A DNA stretch of 32,500 nucleotides from Diphasiastrum complanatum (taxonomy: Eukaryota; Streptophyta; Lycopodiopsida; Lycopodiales; Lycopodiaceae): assembly GCA_029204225.1 (NCBI GenBank), contig MU833078.1, positions 1 to 32,500 on the forward strand, given 5' to 3'. The stretch's first letter is position 1; every line of letters starts with the position of its first letter. A model generated the notes under the pieces. That model had not been told where the DNA came from and searched no databases. It saw only the letters and a program-made list of their open reading frames with translations. This document shows, one piece after another, positions 19,200 to 28,175 of this stretch. Made by a program: the position numbers and the translations under genes.

Positions 19200-20520
19200 T
19201 TTTTCGAAATTTTGGCTTATGCTTCTCAATAAGGAATTTGATATATTATCAATGTTGATTTCTTTTCAACTAATGAAGTTGAAGACCATCTTTTTCATTA
19301 GAGTCAATTGGCATTATCTTCTTTCAAATCAATATCTAATGTTGACAAGAAATCTTGTAAGCTGGCTTTTCTCTATTGGTGAACAGATGAGGATGATGCT
19401 TGTCCAATTAGCCCAAGTTTTTTTTTTTTCAAATTTAATATATATAGTTGGCTTTTGTAAATAATATTGAAAATTAAAAGCTAAACATTCACATCTTCTA
19501 AATATAAAATCCTTCGTTGATTTTTTGGCAGTCATTTTTTCTTGCCCTTTGGATCTATTTATGACATTTCTAGCTTGTACCTTCATTAGCAATCGTTGAC
19601 ATTTTGTACACTATTGTTTAAGTGAATTTTAGCACTTTTTCAATTCAATTGTTGATTTTAGACGCCAAAAGTGCAACAAGACTCCCAAATAAGACCACCA
19701 CACCATTTCATTTTTGCACAATTTGTCTGTTTTCCTTTATCCAAAAAAATCCTCTCGCCTTGCACAAGTTGTAAACCATCACTATTTTGTAGGGTATCTA
19801 GATGTTTAGTCATAACTGGAGTTGTTGATTTGAAAGGTCATTGAAATTATGAATTTTTGTTCTTCAAAAAAGTCCATCCACCAATGTCAATCAAATTCAA
19901 CAAAAAATTGACAAGTTGCTTGATTCTAAAATGTTTAATGAGACAAATCCATCAACCTCACAATGTTTTTTCTTATCCTTCTATTCTTCTAACATGGATT
20001 TAGAGGAGAATATACTACAAGATTGATTCGAGTACAAGGTGCAGAATAAGATTTCTCAACAACAAACTAAAACACTGGTAAATAATGTTTTTTTTTCATC
20101 TTGGAAAAGTAGCTAACTGCTTGTTCTAGTTTATCATGGTTGTGTTCCATGTCCAACAAGAATCTCGTTTTTATTTTCTCGCAAATCGTCGTTTGTCAAC
20201 ATCGTTTTATTTTTATTCTCTTTAGTGATGTTTTCAAGCTGTAGATAATTCTTTTTAGAAAGAGTCTTGACCACATTCACATTTTATTTTATGAATAATC
20301 ATGATTATCAAGTCTAGATCATTTCAAACATTAGGGTAGTTGAAAAATATTTTGGACTCCAAGAAGTTGTTGATACAAGCGTCCTAACCAAATGAACTTG
20401 AATAAAATCTATCTCATTCAAATTTTTCAGCACCTTGACAAAATGAGATTGCATTGTCTTTTCTTTTTTCGTGCCATCAATGATAAGGCCTAAATTATTT
20501 TGAGGACACTCCAAGTTTTT
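19200..20520 (-). repeat. Dispersed repeat, copy 2
   Basis: Diverged counterpart of 7480-9017 in the same orientation, recognisable by several blocks in the same order (see that entry). The minus strand near 20514-20314 keeps an open frame whose FVKVLKNLN resembles FVQVLSNIK at the equivalent place in copy 1 (about 8970-8990). This supports an originally coding element, but the family is not recognised. Confidence 0.45.
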
Positions 20521-20749
20521 TTTTATTATGTTTCACAAGAATTTGTCTTTCACTTGTTTGTTGATCTATGCACTTGAAGTACCTTAGTAACATCTATTGG
20601 AATTGTAATTCCACTTCAAACCTTTATCTCCCATTTGCTCTAGTTGCCACCAACAATTTTTTTTAGGTGTCCACAACAGAGTCCTAGACTTGGTTATTTA
20701 CTTGAGAACCTGCTATAGTTGAAGAACATGCAGATTTACACACAAGTTC

Positions 20750-20900
20750 GAGAGATGGTTCGTGAGTCTTTGATAGCTCGGCTATCCTTCGATAGTCCTC
20801 GACTCAACAACTCTTCGACACGTCGATAGTCGACGAACTATCGACTCGACGACCTTTGGAAGATGTTTGAACCTAACAACAAACTTACGACTCGAACTAC
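20750..20900. repeat. TCGA-rich segment with perfect hairpin
   Basis: An unusually CpG-rich 150 bp with many TCGA and TTCG tetramers. At its core (20822-20845) lies a perfect 9-bp stem, GTCGATAGT-CGACGA-ACTATCGAC. A further cgatagt copy lies just upstream (about 20789). In a heavily methylated plant genome such CpG retention is uncommon. It may be part of an LTR, but no edge is seen. Confidence 0.6.
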
Positions 20901-21276
20901 CAATACTGCTATCGGGTTTTCACGCCCATGATTAGTCCAAGGCACATTAGAGAGAAGAGTTCTTAGATGATATAGGAAGTAATGTTATTATTATAAAATT
21001 ATCAAACACATATGTTTTTATATATATTTTGATTTGGAGCTTCGACCCAGAGACATTCTTGTTGTTCTTAGCCTAGCATTATAGTTCAACTCTATTGTTC
21101 TTCTAGGCCTATAGACTAATAAGTAGATTTTTTTTACAACAATCTCATGTACATTTGTGCATTTAATGATACTCTATATTCTTCAAATCGATGTATGATG
21201 TGTGAATAGTTTATTGATGTTTCTACTTTCATATTTGTGAATCGAATGCACCCATTAATCTCCTAGTGTGTTCATC

Positions 21277-21960
21277 CAATAAAATGTGTTGCGAGGGCAT
21301 GACATCCTATGCGTAATGAGCATGCATCTCAGTGAGACCAGGACACATAAGATCCTACGAGAGTTAGTTTGATTCCAGTGAGCAGAAAATTGGATTTAAG
21401 TGCTAGAAAATCACTAAAAAATAAAGATCCAGCAAATTCTTCCAGTAAGAACTCTCGCGGACCATCTCAATCGATTCAGAATGTCAATTTCCATCAATGA
21501 AGAAGCCTGCGAGAGTTAGTATAGAGATTTGGTGAAGATCAAGCCAAAATAGTGGTTCTAGACCCTCACATATAGTGAAGTTTTCACTTAGTGCGAGAGT
21601 TAACTCTCGTAGAGAATTTCGTAGTGAAATCTGACCCAGATTCAGCTACTGTGATCCTTGCGAGAGTTACTTCCCAAAGATTTGAGAGATATCAAGTTTT
21701 TTATCTACAAAATCATCTAAAGAACCCTCGCACAGCTAACCCTCGCACAAGAGAACCCTTGAAGACTAGATTAGTGGAAAGATCTGCATCAGATCTAGCT
21801 ACTGTCAAAATCCCGGGTCAATCAATGCAAGGAGTAAAAAGTTATCAAGGAAAAACCACCGTAAAAGGCCTAAATTTCACTTTCGACTGATCAGATTGAT
21901 CAGATCCTTAAGATCTAGACTGCATCCCCCTCTACAAGCAAGATCCAACTACTTTGGAAC
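21277..21960 (+). mobile_element. Second gypsy-related fragment: LTR piece and leader
   Basis: A 39-bp block, 21277-21315, is identical to 9926-9964 in the first gypsy LTR. It continues after a 15-bp deletion for a few bases (atgagcat) and then jumps to leader-type sequence. The leader carries the same recurring motif as the first element: gcgagagtta at about 21355, 21511, 21592 and 21658, inverted near 21450, and a perfect 16-bp palindrome, cgagagttaactctcg, at 21594-21609. PBS and LTR end are lost, so this is a deleted member of the same family. Confidence 0.65.
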
Positions 21961-21970
21961 CCACCATTAG

Positions 21971-23040
21971 ATGAATCTGAGATCTGAACAATCAGTAGCA
22001 AGAAGGATAGCAAATCAAGCACCACACCTTCCCAGATTAGCAGCTGCGCAACAAGAGGCAGAACCGGAACCAGCGCCAATGAAACCAGTGGGCCAACCCA
22101 TACTTGAGGTTGAGACAGACATATGTGCATTCAGTCCTACAAGTAGAGACGAGGCTGAGGAGCAGATGATTGATGATATGTATCGGCCAAATTCCCTAGA
22201 GGAGGCACAGCCAGATCCTATAGCTGATGAGAGGGTTGATATTGGGACCACGCACGAGGGTGCAGGAGGTATTGATGGTATTGGCAGGGATGTAGGAGCC
22301 ACTTATGAGGCTGCAGGGGATGTTCATACAGAATCACAGGCACCTGAGGAGGATATGGATCACGATCTCAGTTCTTAGCAACCTGGGGGTCAGTCTAGAT
22401 GTGTCCGTCCACAATGGTTTATGGATCTTATCTTGGAGGATCAGGAGGGTGAGAGCGAGGATGATGATTTGGGATGGCTTACTCCACATGCCTCCACTTC
22501 AGTTGCTATTGCCACAGTACCTCCTACACGCACTATTGTCCGTGCACAACCCACACCTACTCCAGCTACAGTTGGTCAGCCACATCCTACCGTGCCACCT
22601 GCTGCCACTATGAGTGGACGAGCCACACCCATTCCAGCTACAGTTGGTCCTGTCCAGCCACATCCTACCGTGCCACCTACTTCCACTGTGAGACCTCCTA
22701 TTCATCTCCCTAGCACCACCTAGAGATTTCGCCCATTAGCATGACCATCTGTGACATTTGATATGCCTGTTACGCAGCCTTACTCATATAGGCCCCCTAC
22801 ATTCCGTGCGCTCATTTTTCTTGTCAGAGCTTATATGCCTCCTGCTATGCCTGCATCTACAACAATTTCTACACCCGCTTCATTACATCCTACCAGGCAT
22901 CGTGGCAGGCCACCAGGTTCTGGCAGAGGTTCTTCATCTCAGACGGACAGAGTGTCCCGTGGTAGACGGGGGTAGTCTCGTAGGCCTAGAGGCAAACCTC
23001 CAATGCGTGGTTGGGGTTCTTCTCAGAGGCGCAATATAAA
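21971..23040 (+). pseudogene. Pro/Thr-rich reading frame with AT-hook-like motif, interrupted by stops
   Basis: One reading frame from ATG 21971 runs about 350 codons with only four stops (22376, 22721, 22742, 22973). First part: acidic, Glu/Asp/Gly-rich. Middle: Pro/Thr-rich with a tandem repeat of roughly 28 residues (PATVGQPHPTVPP, then PATVGPVQPHPTVPP). End: basic, HRGRPPGSGRG, an AT-hook-like GRP core, with a further Arg/Gly stretch after the last stop. The same frame being kept across stops, and higher GC than the surroundings, argue that it was once coding. It sits where gag would follow the gypsy leader. It resembles no gag, pol or env I know; it may be an extra ORF of a non-autonomous element or captured host sequence. 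Confidence 0.45.
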
Positions 23041-23370
23041 AATATTGAGGGGTCAGTACTACATGACTATAGCCAAGTAGAGGGTGACATCCATGATTCA
23101 GACGATGACCCCAAGGCCACGCAGCCCTATCCAGATGCTTGATTCACCATGAGCCACAGTTATATGATTTTATAACTGGCCAGACATTGTACACATATGC
23201 TCATGGACATCATTTTATTCGTTAGAGACACTATGCTTTTTCTTATTGACACATGTGACAAACATTGCAATTATTCCATCATGGATATGGACATCATTTA
23301 TCATATTGTAATTTCATTTTAACGAGTCCTTGCGGGTCTTTCCTTACTACATTTCAATGATTTTATTACA
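23041..23370. other. Unassigned sequence between gypsy remnant and copia LTR
   Basis: No gene or element edge recognised; AT-rich with repeated atggacatcat words (about 23205 and 23289). Confidence 0.35.
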
Positions 23371-23397
23371 TTGTCAGTAATTTTCAAGAAACAAAAT

Positions 23398-24408
23398 GTT
23401 TCTGTTTACAAAGTCTTGCTAGCTTTCAGTTCTCGACCTGACGAGGATGTTCCCGAACACGAAAGTCAGGAGACACAAAACATAAAAAGTTTTGCGAACA
23501 CGAAAGTCAAAGGAGACCATCATGAACGGTTCGTGAACATGAAAGGTTCACGAACAAGAATCTTTTGCAGTCTAGCATGAGAATCTTTTGCGGTCCAGTA
23601 CAAGAGAAAGGCAGACGAGCAAAACGAAACCAACGACACGACACGAAAAATGTCGCGAAACTCTTTTTACCCTCATGCTCCAAAAAGTACCAGCAAAGAT
23701 CACGCAAATACCCAGAAGTACAGATATCTGATCTGATGGCATGACGTCAGCAGATACACTTTAGGTCGTGGCTAATCTGCCACTCTTGTAATTCCCTAAT
23801 TAGTTGTAGATGCTTAATCACTCTAATCTTAGATTTACATAGAGAAACTATACTTATTGGATGATACTTGACATACACATTAGCAGAGATGATAGAATAC
23901 ACATACAATGTAATGTAGTAGTCTGATCCTAGTAAGCAATCAAGACGAAATACAGACGAAAAGTTTGCCTATGTGTGAGACGAGTTCTGTGATCAGGACC
24001 CATAGATATCCAAAGTCTGCTAGTAAGCGAGATATACATTCGTGAGAGAACCGTGTTTCTCCCATGCCAATGCACTACGTGGATTTGCATGCAATGCTTG
24101 AAGAAATCAAAGAAAGATCAATATAGATGATTTTTCTTGTTGTGTCTGATCTCGAATGCGAATGCATCTGCTGTTAATCATGTGTCTGAGTTTTTCCTAG
24201 TTCATTTGAATTTCACATCTTGGTTGAAACTATGTTGAATGCTGCATTAATTTTATAAACATAGATCAGCAGTGCCTGACTACATTCTGGAGGACTGTAG
24301 GAGTGATTCAGCTGGAAGTGTCTAGTGATCGCATCTGAACTCCATCCGAGTCACAAGAGGATCGTGGTTGTCGCGACAGTTTCACGACTACGAAATCCAT
24401 CCTCTTCA
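23398..24408 (+). mobile_element. Probable 5' LTR of a second copia lineage
   Basis: The right edge is firm: ...CCTCTTCA ends at 24408, one base before a methionine-tRNA primer site. The left edge is uncertain; a TG at about 23398 is one option. The left third holds short direct repeats (cgaacacgaaagtca twice near 23454-23508; agaatcttttgc twice near 23559-23592), as LTR enhancer regions often do. No second LTR is present for comparison. Confidence 0.45.
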
Positions 24409-24409
24409 G

Positions 24410-24425
24410 TGGTATCAGAGCCCGG
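24410..24425 (+). other. Copia primer-binding site (initiator Met tRNA)
   Basis: TGGTATCAGAGCCCGG, the standard plant copia PBS complementary to the 3' end of initiator tRNA-Met. It fixes the right edge of the LTR to its left and the strand of the element. Confidence 0.9.
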
Positions 24426-24525
24426 TCATCCTGTCATATTCTGACATAGCCAAGAAGCTAGCAGATCCGGGGGGGCCAAGCATTCAAACAAACAACCATC
24501 AACAAGGAAACAGACTCAAGAAACA

Positions 24526-25440
24526 ATGTCTTCAATCAATAACATGCAGAGCAAGATCTGCACAATACTTGATTCTTCAGGATCTAACTTTCTAGCCTGG
24601 AAAGTTAAGACATCACTGATACTCAAGGGTGAAGGACTCTTCCCCTGGGTGGACGACACAGAAGAAATGCCTATAACATGAGGCAAGGAACTACACGAAT
24701 GGAGGGAGAAAAACGACAATGCAGTAGTAGCCTTGCTATCATCTTCCATCGAAGATAGTCTCACACTTGACTTGGCTACACTCTCTAAAACTAAGGAGAT
24801 GTGGAATGCATTACTCACCAGATTTCAGACGAAGTCAAGAATTCAAATCATGATGCTAGAAGATCAGCTGACCAATCTACAATGGGATGGAAAAGACCTC
24901 ACTTCTTTCATGAGAAAGATGAAGGACCTATTTCTATCACTACATAACTCTGGAGCAGAGAATGCAGTGTCAGCTGAGAAGCAGCTCACGTACTTGTTGA
25001 GAGCCTTACCCAGATCATTCTAGACCAAGAACCCTACTCACGAAATATCCTGCCATGAACCTCAAAAAGGCGATTGTCGAGATTTGAGAGGAAATCGAGG
25101 CCAGAGAACATCTTGATTACAAAGATGGTTTTGACCAGGCCCTCTACGACGACAAAGAAAAATCAAAGAAACAATTTAAACCTAAGAGGAAGTTCAATCA
25201 GAGGTAGGATCGTGATCAACAAGCAGAGGGAACAAGCAAAGGCAACTGGAAGACCAAAGGGAGGTCAAAACAACAAGGTGCAGACAAGAAGACTTGTGTG
25301 AGATGTAGACGAGACGGGCATACAGTAGATACCTGTTGGCTCAATCCCAAGATTGAGTGTATTCATTGCCACAAGAAGGGTCATGCAGCCATGGATTGCC
25401 AACAAAACCCGAGGAACAAAGCAGCGTAGAACAGACAAGA
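24526..25440 (+). pseudogene. Copia gag with two zinc knuckles, broken
   Basis: ATG at 24526 gives MSSINNMQSKICTILDSSGSN, then FLAWKVKTSLIL, a copia gag start. An in-frame TGA lies at about 24679, after which the frame resumes: 24733-25020 has LATLSKTKEMWNALLTRFQ and LEDQLTNLQWDG. A stop at about 25021 and frameshifts follow. Two C-X2-C-X4-H-X4-C knuckles lie at 25295-25336 and 25358-25399 (CVRCRRDGHTVDTC and CIHCHKKGHAAMDC). Sequence and double knuckle differ from the intact element, so this is another lineage. Confidence 0.8.
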
Positions 25441-25920
25441 GAACAACAACAGTTCGTCCTATGTCTAGGAGCCCGAGGGCTCAAAGATGGGCGAAGAAAG
25501 AACAAACAGAAATTGTTTGACCGCCTACATCTGTGAAGACGTGTGTGCAGCATCAACATCTGACACACATGAGGTGATCCTAGATTCAGGAGCCACCTCA
25601 CACTTCATGACATCAGGATGAATCATGTCTGATTTCAGAAATGCAAATCCTTCAAGATTCATAGTTCTTGGAGATGGATCTAGATATCAAGTGAATGGTA
25701 TTGGTTCACTATGGCTCAACACAAATAGCAGAGATAGATGACTCAAAGACATTCTGTTCGTGCCTACTCTGCATCAAAACTTTCTCTCTGTAGCAAGAAT
25801 AGCAGATGTAGAGATGCGTGTAACATTTTCTGACGAAGCATGCAACATGATTGATGCTAGTACTAGTACTTTGATTGCTCAAGACAGAAGGAAAGGAAAC
25901 CTATATCATCTAAAGGTACG
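25441..25920 (+). pseudogene. Copia protease remnant
   Basis: VILDSGATSHFMTSG with the catalytic DSG at about 25583-25591, followed by a TGA where a Trp codon would be usual. Then FVPTLHQNFLSVARIAD and RRKGNLYHLK (about 25755-25917), the linker before integrase. The copia match stops at 25920. Confidence 0.75.
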
Positions 25921-26180
25921 CCTACCTATCAGGATGTAGGTAGGTGAGGGTCGAGGGTAAGGCATGGTGGTATGGGACACCATGGCTTACATGAGATCCG
26001 AGCTTGCTTGATGGTGGTCTGTAGCTCCAGTGCATGGGGGTGAGGTGGCAGTACCTCTATGGTTGGGTGGTAACGTAGCGTTCTTCACTTGTTTGTGCTT
26101 TAGCAATGACCGGCATGATGATGGAGATTCTAACAACAGCTTATGCACATATTTCTGATAAGCTTCGAATTATGGAGAGA
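25921..26180. other. Foreign segment replacing integrase
   Basis: Between protease and the integrase/RT linker, where over 1 kb of integrase belongs, lie 260 bp of unrelated, G-rich sequence. It opens with a perfect hairpin, CCTACCTA-TCAGGATG-TAGGTAGG (25921-25944), exactly at the junction. No terminal repeats or coding frame were recognised. Confidence 0.55.
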
Positions 26181-26189
26181 CAATACTAG

Positions 26190-26690
26190 CATTCGAGCGA
26201 CGAATCTGACGAAGAAAGATTTGAGAGGCAAACTGCTGCCACAGCTCTTGTAAACCAAGATGGTTCCGGACCGAGCAGAGCAGACAAAGACAAAGGCATA
26301 GCTATTCCAAAAGGATCTCCTAGAAGGTCGACAAGACCATGAAGAGCACCAGCAAGATATGTGTCCGATAGTTCCGCTTCTACATCAGAGGAGTTCTTTG
26401 GATTCAGTGATGATCCACAGACTTTTGAGGAGGCGATTGAAAGTCCATAAAAGGACAGATGGATCCAAGCCAGGAACGAAGAGATGGAATCCATGAGGAA
26501 GAACCAGGTATGGACGCTAGAGCCATTACCACATAAGCGCAAGACTATCAAATGCAAATGGGTCTTCAAGCTCAAATACGGACCATATGGGAATGTGACG
26601 AAATACAAGGCAAGACCGGTAGCGAAAGGTTTTTCTCAGAGATACGGTATTGACTACTCTGTTACAAATTGAAAGGGACTATGAGGAGGT
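26190..26690 (+). pseudogene. Copia linker and reverse transcriptase start, truncated
   Basis: Resumes the same copia: acidic/Ser-rich linker, then DPQTFEEAIESP, RWIQARNEEMESMRKNQVW and the RT start IKCKWVFKLKYGP, YKARPVAKGFSQRYGIDY (26484-26670). Typical RTs read KARLVAKG and continue with ETF-PVAK; here similarity ends after the Tyr-Ser codons and a TGA follows. The catalytic YVDD part and RNase H are missing. Confidence 0.8.
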
Positions 26691-26750
26691 AGGTTATACC
26701 TTCACCAATCCAGATACATCCAGAAGATCCTAGAGGACAGATCTTTGTTT

Positions 26751-26909
26751 GGCTGATCAACCATTGTAGGTTGTAGTTGGTCTCTGCGGGACATTTGCAA
26801 TGATCTATCTTGGGATGCTGAACTGCAAAGGAGCGAACAAATGCTTGCAGGAACGGTGCTGACAAATGATGATTGTCTGAAGGCTGAGGAAGAGAGAGAA
26901 CAGATGTAG
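26751..26909 (+). other. Short open frame next to the intact LTR
   Basis: A 52-codon open stretch without ATG at its head, reading CSWSLRDICNDLSWDAELQR and QMLAGTVLTNDDCLKAEEER, ends in TAG five bases before the LTR. Composition is protein-like and probably helical. No family recognised. It could be an exon tail or the remains of the second copia element. Confidence 0.25.
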
Positions 26910-26913
26910 CTCA

Positions 26914-27564
26914 TGTGAAAAATTGTCAACTAGTAGTATTTTCCTAACTTGAGATTTTGTAGGCCTATGGCCAAATAAAAGTTAGAGATAGGTTCATACA
27001 TGTATGTAGAGGCCCAAAGTATGTGTACACTACTTTTGAGGTCACATTAATTAGAGGAGGTCGAGTGTGGAGCTCTTCTATTGGCTCATAATTTGGTGCA
27101 TTCCTATTTGACCAAATTTCTAGGTATATGGGTGAATCCTATTGGACCCCAATTTTAGCCTATCATAAGACAAGTGGCCAAGAGGCACTATGGCTGCTAT
27201 AAATAGCCATCTCCACGAGTATGTACATATCTCATTTTCATTCTATTGAATGAATGTTATGCTCTTTGAAGGTCCATCTTCTTCTCTCTCACTTTTTTGT
27301 TCATATCTTGCATTCTAGCCACTAGAATTGTGATTTCTTTGTTGCTATGGCTTCACACGTGTGAAATGCAGGTTGTAGGCTCTGAAGTACGGACAGGGAC
27401 AGCAAGTTTCTGTTTGTGGAAGCTTATGATCAGATTTTGATGTTTAGTTGATGTTTAGTATGCTTAACATCACAATTTCTATCATTTTTTCAATCTAGAT
27501 GTGCATAACTTCCATGGCCAAGATCTTTATGAAACTTTAGCATCTTTTGGATCTGAGTTTTTCA
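26914..27564 (+). repeat. 5' LTR of the intact copia, 651 bp
   Basis: From TGTGAAAAATTG to TTTTTCA. The left edge is fixed by where identity with the 3' LTR begins (sequences differ immediately before the TGTG), the right edge by the CA two bases before the primer site. Contains a TATA box (27198-27206) and the palindrome TTCACACGTGTGAA (27353-27366) with a CACGTG G-box core. Confidence 0.9.
27198..27206 (+). promoter_or_regulatory. TATA box of the copia LTR
   Basis: TATAAATAG, 284 bp into the LTR, so transcripts should start near 27230. The same box is at 32406-32414 in the 3' LTR. Confidence 0.75.
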
Positions 27565-27566
27565 AA

Positions 27567-27578
27567 TGGTATCAGAGC
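27567..27578 (+). other. Primer-binding site of the intact copia
   Basis: TGGTATCAGAGC, complementary to the 3' end of plant initiator tRNA-Met, two bases after the LTR end. Confidence 0.95.
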
Positions 27579-28175
27579 ATTAGGCGGCCAAATGTGCAGG
27601 TTTTGCCAGATTTAGAAGAGATTTGTGGGCGAGTTTGCTTTTGTAGCATTCCAATCAAGTTTCTAGCTAAAAATCTTGTTGATTTATGTGTAGAAATTGG
27701 ATCTTTGTGATCAAAACATCATTTGTATGCATTTCAATTGAAGTAGGGCGAATTCCCTCTGTACTTATCAGAATAAGGAGACAAAAATTGTTTTGGAAAG
27801 AGGGAGATGCAAGATCCAACAAGATCCTATTAGTTTTCCATTCTAGCATATAGTTTTTTGATTCAATTTCTTGCTTCTTCATGTCAAAAACTTCAAAATT
27901 GATGTAACCCTCTGATTTTCAGTTTGCTGAATGATTCAAGAGTGTATTTCAATCTCAGGAGTGAGGGAAAAGCAAGTATATTGAGGTTTGGTCTTGGTTT
28001 GATCAAGAAATCATAAAACTAGTGGCTAAAATTAAGGAAAAAGTGAGGAAAAGAGAGAAAAAGTAAGGTTTTAGGTTCCAAATCTTTGTGATTTCTTCTT
28101 GTGTTTCATTTGTTGATTCAAGAGAGTGCTTAGTGCATTGGAACAGGTCAAAGATCAGAGATCAATCATTGCAAC
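27579..28175 (+). other. Leader of the intact copia
   Basis: About 600 bp of non-coding RNA leader between primer site and the polyprotein start. Packaging signals would be expected here, but none can be pointed to. The purine-rich stretch 28020-28065 is the only notable composition bias. Confidence 0.6.

Noticed and set aside
22015-22705. Minus-strand open frames opposite the Pro/Thr-rich region
   Set aside because: Low-complexity complement of the plus-strand frame; the plus frame is kept across four stops and has a coherent domain order.
26186-26608. 140-codon minus-strand open frame
   Set aside because: It is opposite the copia linker and RT start, which have clear plus-strand motifs.
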